Source: Aplidium turbinatum
Taxonomy: Eukaryota; Chordata; Ascidiacea; Aplousobranchia; Polyclinidae
Assembly: GCA_918807975.1 (NCBI GenBank)
Contig: OU964918.1
Span: forward strand, 49,212,477 to 49,276,476
Direction of reading: 5' to 3'
DNA length: 64,000 nt
This document shows, one piece after another, positions 44,400 to 58,400 of this stretch; within the stretch, counting starts at the first letter, position 1, and every line of letters begins with the position of its first letter. The position numbers and the translations under genes were made by a program. The notes under the pieces are model-generated. The model saw nothing but the letters and a program-made list of their open reading frames with translations, had not been told where the DNA came from and made no database searches.

Positions 44400-45000
44400 G
44401 AGAAATCTTGTCGTGTGAGCCTTTTAGGCCGAAGGTATATCATTTCACCACCCAGGAGTCACGATGTTCCCGAACTACACTGCAAGGCAATTGGAGAGCA
44501 GCCAGTCTTTGGTTTCATCATCCATGACACGCAGACCTTCCACTCCGTTAGGTGACTTGAAGATGGTACAATTGTTGATGATATACCGGCTCAATGATTA
44601 GTGCGTCCGCCTTTGAATAGGCAGGCATGGGTTCGATACCCTGTCGGGTCATACCAAAGACTTTTTAAAAATGGTACTGAATCTAATTCCTGCTTAGCAC
44701 TGAGCAATGGAATGGAATCGGGTGATAATGTACTCAGTTGCGCCTCTATGCGGCTGCATTGACACTGTCTGCTTTGTGAAGCGCTGAGGAGCAACGAATT
44801 CTGCGATGGACACAGCGCTATATAAAAATAAGCATTATTATTATAATGATGTGATCTGCGGTTTGTTCCTCAGCACCACATTCATAAGAAGAAACCATTT
44901 CCCATGGGTGCATGGTTGAGCGGAAAAGCCCCACGCTCATACAAAGACGGCTGAGGGGCACTCACGTCTGTTTAACAATAAGCAGTAAGATAAAAACACA
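44400..45000 (-). mobile_element. LINE 3' fragment split by a SINE
   Basis: Two blocks on the - strand encode the end of a jockey-like LINE protein. One, at about 45000-44855, reads MVSSYECGAEEQTADHII; the other, at 44572-44400, reads LRVMDDETKDWLLSNCL and a stop. They match the end of the intact LINE at 10355 (CECGATDQTVDHVV ... LDDETVEWLMTSCL). The SINE at 44573-44850 lies between them. Confidence 0.8.
44573..44850 (+). repeat. Second type of tRNA-derived SINE
   Basis: The head resembles a tRNA (gctcaatgattagtgcgtcc; gggttcgataccctgtcg). The body (ttagcactgagcaatggaat; gcgcctctatgcggctgcat) is unlike the other SINE family. The tail agcgctatataaaaataagc plus repeated att is a form widely seen in marine-animal SINEs. 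Confidence 0.8.
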
Positions 45001-46400
45001 CTTTTTTCCACACAGCTTATGGTGCCACAGGAAAAAAGTTGCTCAGTGACTTCATCACCGACTTGTCGATCGCTAATAAATAAGAAATTTTCTAGTTGAT
45101 CCTATTCGATGAGAAGTCAGCCACCTCTGATGTATGAGATCACTGAACGACTGATTAGGCTCACTGTGGTACAGCATCTATATTGGCTGTTCATGAATGT
45201 TGTTCCACATGTAAATAAGCCACGGTGCTGCTTGACAATCTCTCAGTTGGCGTCAATACGATGATTAACACACGGCTACATCTAAGTTTTGTAAATTGAT
45301 TTATTGACAATGACCTGGCAGATTGGTTTGTTGACAATGAAATGAATGGGCTGGAAGTCGGAAGATAAATCAACATTAAGATATCTTTCGGTGTTTCTAC
45401 AATGGAACAGCGCAATCCTTAATCTTAGCTTGCCTCTTAGCTGCAGCAGCTAATAGCCGAAACACCAATAAGTGGTCACTTTCCGGGATCGATTCTGTTT
45501 AATTCCTCCAAAGCAAAAACGAATAGATTTAAGTTGAATGTCTACTGCGGCTCAGGAGCATGCCCCAATTAATAATTTGGCGGAAACGGCGTTCTCCTGA
45601 CGTCGTACTGACGTTTTCTCCTGTCAGCTGTGCCATTGAACAGAAAACTTCCTCGCTGCCAGCTCTGTTAAGGATGGGATTTTTTTTGAGAAAGGAAAAA
45701 GCGTCATAATTTAGACCAGAGCTTTCCAATTGTCCAACTGCACACTGGTAATTTTTCACTCGCATGCTGTCTGCTTAGTGTAATAAGGGAGAAATGAAAA
45801 GCTTTAATATAAGAGAATAGAGGAAGGTATTAAAAAGGTTGAAAACCACTGAGTTATAGGCCTACCATCTTCACTTTTTTTCCAGGCAGCTTATGTCATC
45901 TTTGCTTTTTTCCCGTTTTTATTTGTTTTTTGTATGATGGACTTACATAGAGTGGACTGAATTTTTCAAGTTTAGGCCCGCTGCCCATTATTGGAGAAGG
46001 GTGGTAGCTTGTGACGTACAGCCTTCAAAAGTAAAAAATATTCGTCCATTGTTGACAAACAAGAGCCAATTTTTCTAAAACAAAAGTGGCTACTATGAAA
46101 GCGTATTGTTTCCTTGAAAGGCGCGTCTTTATCGTCCAATCACGAGAAACAAATCACGATTGTTTTTGAAAGCGAAATTCTATCTCCCAGACTTGCTTTC
46201 CTTCAGCAGTGAAGTTCTTATCAGTTTATTGAAGTTTTCATCAGTTTAACGTCATTTTGTTATTTTTCGGAGCAATTGTTTTCCAATTTTCTTTATAAGG
46301 CTGCCCAGAACAACACCGCTTTTCAGTTGCTGTGCATTTTCGAATTGTAAAGACGTTTATTGAGACCGTGTCACTTTGATTAAACACTTTTTGATAAAAC
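45001..46400. other. Region upstream of the dynein gene
   Basis: Holds only short chance ORFs. The last few hundred bases should contain the dynein promoter and 5' UTR; a CCAAT-like cgtccaatcacg lies near 46135. No other element was recognised. Confidence 0.45.
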
Positions 46401-49400
46401 ATGGCTGATTCTCCGGCAGCAGAGGTAGCTGAAGCCGGCGGAAAAGAAGCAAACAAGACCCCATCTCCCAAACCGGATGCTTCTACCCCACCACCTACAA
46501 GCAAAACAAGTAAGATTTAATCATTTTCGTTTTTTCTAGTATGAAGTGGATTCATTATTGCAGCCTAATTATGATTTAAGTTTGAAACATGCATAGGCCT
46601 ATGTTTACATACTTAACATGCAAATGTTTATACCTTACTTGGCGCAGTTGTTCTTGTTGTAAAGGTAGGCTACTTGTATAATACAATTGATTGAGTTTCG
46701 CTTTTAGCAGCATGATCGTTGCTTACTTCACAAGGTAGATTTAAACGATCTGTCTTAGCCTGATGCTGCGAGTTTGCTGTGGCAATAGTAAGTTGTGCTA
46801 GCTTACTATTGCCACAGCAAACTCGCAGCATCAGGCTAAGACAGATCGTTTAAATCTACCTTGTGAAGTACTTGTATAATATATCCCCTGATAAGTTTGA
46901 TGATCGTACTATCAAAAATAGTGGAAAACTGGACGCCCACATCAATTATAATTGCAACTCCTTGATTGGTGATTGTTTTGATGTACATCACAAAAGAAAG
47001 TCGTTTACTACGAAGTATTCAACTACTACGCTTCGATGGTGCGGTGGGCTAAATGTTGTGATCGAAATTCTTTTGTCACATTCTTCTTGTCACAATGACG
47101 TGTAATTCATACCATGGTTGTCCTAGCAGCAATGATAAACAAACGTGGTGATAAAATACCTCAGCAACCAGCTTTGAACAACTATGACACATCATTAATT
47201 TACTTATTTTATTTGAATAATTGTGGTTTTTGAATTTTTGCAAGGTGATGCAAACGTTGTCACAGTTTGTTAATCCTTGAAAAACAGGTCTCACAATAGG
47301 CCCCTAATCTACCATGAAGGTTTATTGGAAGTAAGACTCATTTGGAATAACTCGTTTGCAATTAGTTTGCAATTTCAGTGATCAACTAGTTTGCAATTTT
47401 AAAACTGCCACTACAGTAAATGTTTATCATTTGTACGAAAACATTAATTGCCATGTTGCTTTGTGACAAAATCTCCCATCAAGAAATTTTCTCTATGCTG
47501 CACTTACCCCCAGATCCGTTAAGAGCATAATTTGAGCCCGGTATCATGAGATCGTCTGCCCAAAATTAAGAACACTTCTAGGAAAAACGCAGTACATCTA
47601 AATGTACGCGGTGCTTTTTTTCAAGTTTTTGGGCTCTATAGGCTAGAAAGATTACGCCCCCTAAAATCATCTCGGGTCCAAAAGTACCTCCTGGATCTCC
47701 CTGTCAACGCAACTGCCTACCAGATAAGTTTGCAATTGTACAAGATTGATTGATACCATACTTCAGCAGTGGCTTTTTCAAGCTAAAAATATACATGACC
47801 TGCGCCAACCCAATGCTTTTGTAGTCTGTTATGTGATCCTCATTGACGTCAAACAGTATTGTAGCGAGCCAATTACAAGATTCCAATGTTATCATATTCC
47901 CAAGAATAACAATAACAAAATAAGCAACTTCATGTAGGCTACAGTAGCTCAATAAAGTTGGCTTTTTAAACATATTACATATGACTAAAAAAGTAACTTA
48001 AAGCAGGTTTAGACGTTGTGGTCTTTGTTGAAAGTTGTTGCATTAGATGGCCAGCAGCCGGGAGCAATATTTTTTCGGTCATTTTTATGGAATTAAAGCA
48101 AACCAAGTGGGTCACAGTGCTTTTTCACAATAACGTGTTGATTGCTTTTGCATCTCTACAATGAAGCATCAGAAAACATGGCAATTCCTTTATATTATAC
48201 TGTAGATTTGCACGATTTAAATCACGATGACCGCGAAGCCGGTACTTCGACTCCGAATAGCGTTTATGGCGCTCCAGTGCACCGACCGTCTCGTCGCCGT
48301 GTCAAGGATCAAGGGAATGCGGATACCGGGCGGAAACGATTGACAACTTTTCCGCAACAAACTCACCAAACCAATGTTACGGTATGCGGAACACAATAGC
48401 TGAAGAATAGTTTCTGAAACGACTTGAATAAAACGCTGTTTAGGTTACTAATAACGTAGACTAATGACCCTCAGTTTTCTTTCTGCGATGCAAGGATATC
48501 AACTTAAAACGTGGACGTTATAAGCAACCTTAAGTGGAAGGTTAAAAACGTCTAAAGGTGTGTCTATGATTTGACCTCCTTCATAAATAGTTTGCTATCA
48601 GAGAAACTTACTGGAAAGCAGCAAGCAAGGTCACTCAGTCTCAACCAAGTTTTGTTTTAGAACGACTGTTGCTGTCAGATTTATCAACATTGTCAAAACT
48701 GTTCAAAACTTGTACTTTATCATGCTACTTTCCATTATGTTTCCAGATGTTGGCAATAATTGAGAATACCGACTTGGTATTGTTTTGTGATTCGTTGTCG
48801 AGAAATTTTCTATTCCATAAAAACAGATCCTTTCCAGCATTGGCTTAGGTCAGACTTTAATATCGCTCTTCTGTATTTCAGACCGGGAATAAGAAGAATA
48901 TGGTTCTATCTGGAGATGCGATGAAGGAGATGGCCAGACAAGCTAAAGCTACAAGAGAAGAGCGAAGGTCAGGTCTGGATGGAAGACACAAGTACATCAT
49001 ATCCAAGGTGAACTGGAGTCATTAAAATAGCAATTGACTATAACTTTATTAGTAAAAGTGCTCTCTATTATAGGCTCTTAAAATAGACTAATTTTGAAAT
49101 GCAGCTAGAGTGTGAGCAGACGTTCTCGGTTACGAACTTGAACCAGAACCACTTGAAATTAAAGCTGAATCTGCATATTGGTTTGTTGTATGAAAATGAC
49201 ATCAAGTAATACAATATTGCTGTATATGCGTCTTTTCTTACGCAAAACAAGGTTGTTGGAGGCAGAGGCTGTTGGTTCGCGGGCACTTCCACGTTATCAA
49301 ATCTGGCCCGCCTGGGAAAAAGTTTAGACAAACCTGGCCTATAACAAAAGAAATCATGACACAACTAATCTATTTGATTCATCATTTTATGGGTTGATCA

Positions 49401-52400
49401 GTTTCCAAATGGTTCTAATAACATCTTTGTTTTGTTTTTTTCGAAATAAGGTCGCTGAAGCTATTGGTGTTGAAGATTCGTTTGTGGAGGATCAAATTGT
49501 TGGAGATGATCACTTTGAGCTGATGGATCGCTTTTTTGACTTAAATGGATCCAAAAAACTAATGTTTTATTATCAGGTAGAAATTATTTTTTTGGTGTAG
49601 GGTAAAGTTGTCTTTTTTAGCACATTCATTGCTATGAAAACCACTGTTTCACGCATTGTTCATCAACACCAACGTCTTTCCGTTGCTTTCAGGATGCTGC
49701 ACCACGAGAGAGCGCGTATTCCCGTGCTGATGTTGCCAGCGTCATCCCAGCTTCATCGACAAAGAAGCTTTTCTTAACCAATGGGGACAGTGAAGGTGGG
49801 ACCCCTTATTTGCGCACAATGAGCAGTTTCATTGTTGATAAAAACTAATATATCCTTTAGTTTAAATTTGGAGTGGGTGGTATTGGTTTGAAGATGCTGG
49901 GAGAATTAACGAATTTACTTATATCGTTGTCACATGTACAGTGTCATGGCGATGGGGTCTTTGATAAAGTAGATAAGGGGTCTCAAACTCAAACTACTAT
50001 GAGGGCTAAATGAATACTAATAGATTAACCCGAGGGCCGCAATGCATAATAAGAACTATAAACAAATGGACACAGTAAGAACGCAATAAAAAAAGTAGGC
50101 CTAGTAACAACGCACAAGAACACAAGATGACAGTAAGCCAAACAGAAATAGCCATAAAACAAAGAGACAAAAACAAAAAACGCAAACAAAAAAGAACACA
50201 AACGCAACGACTTGTACCTGCAGAGTAAAAATGTTGCAACCGATTTTTAAAATGCGAGGGACAAATTAAATCCTTAAAGAACTGACGGTCACAAATTGCC
50301 ATACCGGTACAAGAAGTAAATAGGCAATTTTATTGTAACATGACAATATGCATTTTTTCGCAAAAAATCGTGTAGAAATTATTTTTTGATGGACATTTTC
50401 TAATTTTTTTAGGCGATTTTACTGTAGAGTGAATTTCACCTTTTTAAATCTATAGAAAAATATGTGGCACTTGAGCAGTTGCTGTAAATTTCTAATTAGA
50501 CTAATAAAAGTCCAAGCATACATCGCGGGCTGCACCAAAACGTTGTCGCAGGCCGCGTGTTCGAGAATTGAGACCCTTGAAGCAGATGTTTTCGCAGCTA
50601 TCCCGGTGTTGTGCAATGTGCAGTGTCCCAAAGTTTTTATGGTGGACTACTTGGTTTGCCTCGTTGAAAATGTGATATGAATGTTGTTTGCTATCTCTCA
50701 CTGGTACGCCTTCTAAAGAAGAAACTGCATAAACAGACATATATATCACGTATAAGGAATAGTATAGCTCTTTTTTGGAAAACAATTCTATCTATTATAT
50801 TTTTTGCCTTAGACAAAATCTGCAATCGATTTTGAAATTCTTTTCAAAACCTTTGACGATAAGCTTTGATATAACCTTTTGTTGTTTATTGCAGCACTAA
50901 CTGGCATTTGCTATTTTTTTGTTCGAACCATATCAAAGCCGATTACAAACGCCAACATCGCAAATGAAGTCAACTTTGGAATGATTGACAGCACAGGTAG
51001 ACCAGGTCAAACCGTGTATGGGTTTGTCTTTTGATGAGTTGCGTATTAGCAGTCTTGTTTGGTAAAACGTTTTAGACAAATTTTGTGAACAAGTTTAAAA
51101 TTTTCTGGATTTAAGATTATTGCTTACGATATTGTGTATTTGTTTTTGTCAACTTACAGAAGGAGGCTTGCTGAAAGGAATTGAAACTCTTCTTGGGAAG
51201 ATAATGATCCCTGCTCTTCGTGTGCAGGAAAACTGGGGAGCTTTGAATGAAGAGGACAACAAAAAATCACCTGTGGTAAAGCAAGAATTTCTTAAGCAAT
51301 TTCTGGTTTCTTGTGAAGGCGGTAGGCTATTTCTGTATCGTAGTGTGATTCCACACTTCTTCAAACCAATTCTATATCCAAAGGAGATATTGGAACTTGC
51401 CGCACCAAACTGCTTTGATTCACCAATCAGTTCTCCCTCGCTGCTTAGTAATTTTGAGCCGATTTGGACTAACTAGCAAAAAGTAGCTAAATGTACTAGT
51501 TCTCCCTCGCTGCTTAGTAATTTTGAGCCGATTTGGACTAACTAGCAAAAAGTAGCTAAATGTACTAGTTCTCCCTCGCTGCTTAGTAATTTTGAGCCGA
51601 TTTGGACTAACTAGCAAAAAGTAGCTAAATGTACTATCACTGGATCAACAGAGTTTTAAAAATTTCGAGTGAACTGTGTGTTTTTTTAATTTTACAGGTT
51701 GGAGAGTTCATTGAGTCGGTGGAAAAATTTGTCAATGTCCTTTCAACCGCTCGTATCAGCTTGGAAGGTAAAGCATGGAGTTGCCTTTCTTCATAACACT
51801 ACTTCAATAAAATTAACCAGTTTAGCTGTAGGCTATTGTTTCAGTTCACAAGCTGCCTACATTTTCAATGTCTGTACCTGTGTGTGGCTAACCTGTTTTG
51901 TTTCTACGTTATGCGTTTTGATGGAGGTTTTCTCACACCACCTTTTTGTAGGAAAATTTGAGTTGGAAGATATAGATATTGGATACAACCTTGATAGCTT
52001 GCGATCGCCATCAGAGCACATGCAGGCATCGCGTAACAACGACCTTGTGGAGAAGTTGGAGGGTGTTGTGGAAGCCTGGTGCAGACAGATCGATCAAGTC
52101 AGTCTGACGCCGTAGATTGTATTGCATTTGCAACTGCGCGGTTTTAAATTTTTCCACTGGTTTTTTTACTTCTAGCAGAAACCGCAATTAATCGCAAGAT
52201 TAGAAGAATCAAAAACAGTAGATATTTTCCTTTATTGTTTATAGCTATAGGCTTTCCGATATCCATCAACTTACAGCGATCAGCAATTGAAATTGTTTTC
52301 AACATTGCAATATGACAGTAATATTAGTTAATTCCAATCTGTTTCGGGAGTCTCAATCATCAACGTGTTTGCATTCAATTCAAAAGTGTTGTTAAATTAT

Positions 52401-55400
52401 TATCCAACTAACTATTGTCTTTGTATAGGTGCTTGCTGAGAGTGAGCAGATGCGAAAGGAAGCGGACGACATTGGTCCTGCAGCTGAGCTGGAGCACTGG
52501 AGACAAAGAATGTCGAAGTTCAACGCCCTTTTGGATGAGATCAAGACTCCAAGGGTACATTGTTTGCAACGTTGTATTTTCTGTGCATACAAACAAATAT
52601 GAAATGTTGAAAAATTGAATAAAAACAAGAGGCTGACAACGAATATTTTACCTTATTGATTACATCCGTTGCAAATAGGCTTGCTTTATAAGAATTTTTG
52701 ACATGATAATACGAAACATAAACCATGGATGATCAATAATTGTAAACTAACCTAAACAAACAATCTTACATGCCAAGGTAACGGCTTTCCTCGGTGACGT
52801 GAACATTACTAACGTATAGTTCAGATCTTCTGCAATAGGTGACATCTTAATGGAGATCTTAATTGCAGAAAATGCTTTCTAAGTTCAAATACCAACAATC
52901 TTTACGACTGCGTAATACAGTACCTTGTAAGGATGTTCATTGTTCAACACATCGCTTGCTCAAACTCCTAGTTTTAAGATTAACTTTTAAAGGAATATTC
53001 TCTATACTTTAAAATTTATTTTAGGTGAGGACGGTTGTTGGCATCGTTCATGCCGCAAAGTCACGCTGTATTCGCCACTGGGTGATGCTAGACAGTCGCA
53101 TAACAGAAGCTGCGAACGAGGCGAAAGACAATGTCAAGTATCTTTACACCCTGGACAAGTACTTCGGACCTCTCAGCAAATGCGACCCACGAAGCATGAT
53201 TGAAATAATACCCAGCCTCATGAACAGCATTAGAATGATTCACAGCGTGTCGCAATACTACAATACTTCCGAAAGGATGACGTCACTTTTTGTGAAGGTT
53301 AGGAGTTTGAAAAATGTCATCTGCGGATGAATATTATGAAGTAGTTTTACGCAGAATCATGAGAAATAAAGCGTAGGCTTTAAACTGTTTTCATTAAATA
53401 ATCACTTTTTCTTTAACTGTGGAACTTTTGTTTTATTTTATAAAAAAATTATTAGGCCTGCACCGTTTTCACATGCTGTACCTATAGCTTTACACTGGCA
53501 TGACAGTTTAGAAGATTTTAACGTTTGCAATGTTCCATGAAGGTAACTAATCAGATGATCACCACGTGCAAGCTTTACATCAACGAAGGAGCAGCCAAGA
53601 TTTGGGATCAGGATAGACTAACTGTTCTTCGAAAAATTGAAGATTGCAAAATGCTTAATACCGAGTATCAGAAGGCGTTTCACAGGATAAAGAACAAACT
53701 CAAGGTAGATTATTCTTCCACCTTAAAGTAGGCTCAAGTTCCAGGCTATGTTCATTTTCTGCAAATCATAAATATTTATTCGAAGAAAATTAATTGTACT
53801 TGCTTAACACAGCAAGGAGCCTCTACATGTAGGCTAGGCTTTGTAATTATCCAACAGTACACACCAAAATCTTGGTTATTTATTGGTCTGCTGTTAACAG
53901 CATAATGTCGTATACATCTTGCTTGTATACTGTATAGCCTTATATCTTTTGCAACCATAAAGAATTATTGTGTTTTCGACAGTGTTGCTTTCAGTAAAAG
54001 TTATTTCGAAAAATTTCGTTGCAGGAAGATCCAAACGAACGCCAGTTTGAATTCAGTGAGAATTACATCTTCGGAAAATTCGACACTTTTTGTCGAAGGT
54101 TGCAAAAGCTTTCTGATATGTTCCGTACAATGCACGAGTTTTCCGACATTCACAAGGTCAAGATAGAAGGAATTGACTCCATAGCCATCAAGTAAAGTTA
54201 CATTTTTTCTTTATTCTTTTCTTACCAGTCTAAGAGTCCATCGTGATTTATTTTAATATTGTGTCATCTTTTATTACATTTTTACGCAATAGATAGAGTA
54301 AGTGCGTTTAACGTTTTACTGTGGTAGAACAACTGCAGTAAACAGTAAACGCCCTACATATTTTTATTTTCGCTAGTTGATAGCTAAAAGTGCTTTAGGA
54401 TAAAGTCAACTGGCGATGATTCGTTTTTGAAATCTTACTTCGTTATTTATGCATTTTCGTGGATTTTGCATTAAAAAACAAATAATACTTTAGTTGATAT
54501 TAGAGCTTTGTAGCTACCTTTTCTTGGCAATCTTGCATTTAAACAAAAACTTCCAATAGGTATATCTAATTAGATTTAATCAATTCATGTAGAAGGCCTA
54601 CATGTAGAATTTTAGTGCAAAAGGCTGCAATGTAGCCTACATGTTAGTCTGAAAATCTATGATGACTGAAGAAAATTTTGCAGTCTCGCGTTGCCGTCTA
54701 TGTTTCTATAGCTGTCTATGTTTTCTATTTTAATTGATAACATAGTATTATGCAAAGTTGAGACTGTGTTTTTACATTTAAGCTTTGTTATTATTGTTAT
54801 ATGCCACTTCGCAGCAACAAAATTTAATATTTGAAATAGCTAAACGATTAAAACTTTAAATTGTTGGTAGAATAAACATTTTTTGCTTTCACAGATACCA
54901 AAATATCGTCACCAATACTGAGAAGAAGAAATACGATGTACTGGATCATCGCAAAGCCGAGTTTGATCAGGATTACAACGACTTCTGTCTGCAAATAGAT
55001 GCTCTGCAACAAACTCTGCAGGAATTCTTAGACACTTGGTTTTCAAGACCACTTACAACGGAATATATGCTCAGTAAGTTAATAAGTATTGCTTCACATA
55101 AAAACATGTCATTATGATTAGATGGATGTACAATATGGTTTGGTTGGTTGGTTTTTGAATCTTTCCTGGGACTGATAAAGCCTTGATAGGTTATTTCTGG
55201 TAGTTTCGTGTATTTGTAGAGGCTCTTGACGCAGGGCCGGTTACCGAGATTGGCAGAGTGAAGTGTTCCGATTGTTGAAGTCTTGTTGTCGAGAAATTAT
55301 TCCATTCACTAGGTGCCGCTGAATGGAGAGCAGTCCTGAAATGCGTTGCTCAAGCGCACACCCCGAGAGTCGAACCAGCGCCGAGTGATCTTGAGCCAAG

Positions 55401-58400
55401 CGCGTAATCACAGAGCTAACCGGGTGGGCTAAATATACAGACAAAACCCTACGGTTGGTGTGCAGAAAGTCTCAAAACAGATCAAGAAAACTTAAGTGAT
55501 TTTCGACATGATGTGGCATTTTTTTGTCAAACACTGTTTGCAATCATAATATAAACAAGCTAGATAACGAATTTATTCACTGCTATATTTGAATACGAAA
55601 AAATCGAATATTCAAATTAATGCAGCTGACAAACGCTTTGCATTTCGCCTAACAGCCTACATTTTATTGCCTATCCTGCTACGATAAGTCTGAAATTCAA
55701 TGAATAAAGATTATTTAATTATTCTTAGTCCAAAAATATACCTGTGCGTTTTATTTTTAGTCTTGATAAAGAAGTTTGAGAGTATTCGAGGAGCAAAGCT
55801 GGATACATTCGATAAATACATGATGTTGGTTTCTCGCTTTGCCAAGGACCTAGACAACGTTAAGAAAGCTTACCAAAAGATGAAGACTGATCCTCCCATC
55901 CCAAGAAACCTTCCTCCGATTTCAGGAAAAATTGCTTGGGCTCGACAAATGTATCGGTAATTGAAAACAACAGAATTTGATAGTTTTATGTGTTTTGTTT
56001 TTTAACGTTAAAAAAGCTTACATTTTTGTTACTGTAAGTTGAGGATGTTGTGTAACCGTCTCCGTCGTATGAACCTTTCTTAGTCATTTCAATGGTTTTT
56101 GTAATGTTATTTAACACCAGTTTGCATAATATATTTTTCGACCTACATGTTTTTCCTTATACCGTAATACTCTACAGTTTGATATTTTGGTCCGTGTCTT
56201 ACAAAGATTTATGCTATTAAAGTTGATAAAAACTGTACCCCTCCAAGAAGGAAATTGCGTTTTGATAAACATTCAATACTGCCCGACAGCGTTTCCTGAG
56301 TTATTTTTTTAGATTCCTCCAAAACTATTTCGACTATAATTTAATCTATCGTAGTTGCACAACGTATAAGTAGTAAGTACGCAACAAAAGCCTGCTACTT
56401 TCATTAACTTCAATAATTACTATGAGGAAATTTTCACACTTCTTGCAACACAAACAATAGGAATTCTTTTTTGTAGAAAAATCGAAGTCCCAATGACTTA
56501 CCTTCGTGAGCACAAAGACGTGTTGTCAACACTAGAGGGTAAAAGATTGGTGAGCAACTACAATAAACTCGCAGCGGTCTTACTCGAGTTTGAAGTGCTT
56601 TACCACAAAGCCTGGTAAGTTTTTTATTCAGCAGTTTTAGACTCTTTCATTAATATGTTGAATTCCAAGTCCGAAATAAAGCCAAAACGATATTTTATGT
56701 GACTATTTGCTTATTATTATCTATCTGTATTATTGGCTAACATAGCCTAATTTTATGCATAATATAAAAATAGTTGGAGATCAAGCAAGAGAATTACTTT
56801 CTAATAATGACAATAAAATTATTAACGTGTTCTAGTGCTTGTAACATCTTGAATAGCCTGTCCTTTTTCAATGTAACTTTTGTGTAGCTGAAAGGTCTGC
56901 AAAGAGTGCATTACGCGTTTTACTGCAAATGGCGATTTTGTATACAGCATTGGCGCACATGGTAGCTCATATATTTTATTTAAAAATGGTTTAATCCTAC
57001 TTCCGTTTTCTTCAGGTGCAAAGCCACCGCTCTTGCAAAGACATCTCTTCAATCTTCCCTCCTCGTTCGTCATCCTGAGACAAAAGCCTTCCACGTGAAT
57101 CTCGATCCATCTATATTTGAAATCTTCTGTGAAGCAAAACATTTGCGGAAGATCGGACTCAATATCCCGGACTCTGTATTCTCTCTTTGCCTCAAGGAGG
57201 ATACGCTCAGAAAGAACCAGGTGAAACGGCTGTTTTTTTTTAACACGGATTTAATTATAAAACTTCTATCATAATGTAATTGCCTTCTAGCTTATACTAC
57301 TTATTCGTATCGTTCAAATGTGGAGTTTTTCAAAAGAAACATGTCTTTGAAAAAGCATACAAACCACAAAGTGAGATTTAAAATGTTGAGCTGATTGTCA
57401 TAGCTCTGCAATGCATTTACAGATATCACCTCACCATACCATTTCTTGTCGTTCATAGTTGCAATAATATTTTTCAAGTTTTATTACTTTTAGCGTGGTC
57501 TGTGTAGTCTATGTTTTTACCGACACTCTGTTTTATAAACGTAACACTTAAATAAATCGGTGCAAGAATATTGAGGTGAATTTACAAGCAATAATAAACC
57601 CATTTCTCAAAAGATAAAGTAATATAAAATATGAAGGATCGCTTTTCTTGAAGTTGCATGAAACATTGCTTTTATGCACGCTCTGGTTGCTGCTGCTTTA
57701 ATCTCTTTACATGAAAATTTATATTCAAAGCGTAAACTCCAAGAATTGCTGGACAAATTTGAAGAGATCAAAATGAGTATCCCTGTCATCGTTCAGCCAT
57801 GCATGCGACCCCTGGTGGGACGTGTGGATGACACCATCCTCCCAGGACTCACGATGCTCACATGGGCCTCCATGAACTTTGATACTTTCATTGAGGACAT
57901 CTCAGTATCAGTGGAGGAACTCAGGAATTTTAATAAAAAGGTAACATTATGCCATAACCTCACTGCTATTCTTTTTGTGATTGTTTGTGAAAGCATCAAC
58001 TTTATTTTTAAGCGCTTTACATTCAATTTGGGGACCCACTAGACTACGTGCTTGTCTTCATTCTAGTATGAGAGAGTGATGACACGTGAAGTTATACTTC
58101 ATCATCATTAAGTTTCTTCCTCTCGTCGAGGTTTGGAGGCAATGAAGCGCCAAGTTTCTTTGTTATGAGATTTTTCTACTGGTTTCTACAAGTTATGCAT
58201 GACGCTAAATATTGTTTCTGTTCAATGTTTAGAATTAAGGATGAAAATTTTGATTCTAAAGTGACACAAAAGAAACAAATCAATCTGATTATACTTTTGT
58301 GTTGTTGTCCAGTTTGTCTATGTTCATTTTACGTTTGTTTTTAATCTTTTTAGGTATCGGACATCTTGGAGTGCCGTATTGAGAATATTACAGAGGAGAT

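Noticed and set aside
44580-44655. Second tRNA-like sequence (gctcaatgattagtgcgtcc ... ggttcgatac)
   Set aside because: It continues into a SINE body with an att-repeat tail, so it was not called a tRNA gene.
50006-50302. 98-aa hydrophobic ORF on the - strand in dynein intron 5
   Set aside because: It falls inside the 605-bp hAT MITE, uses low-complexity AT-rich sequence and has no relatives in the window.
51420-51617. 65-aa ORF with repeated [16 protein letters not shown]-like units
   Set aside because: It is only the translation of the 3 x 69 bp intronic tandem repeat on the reverse strand.
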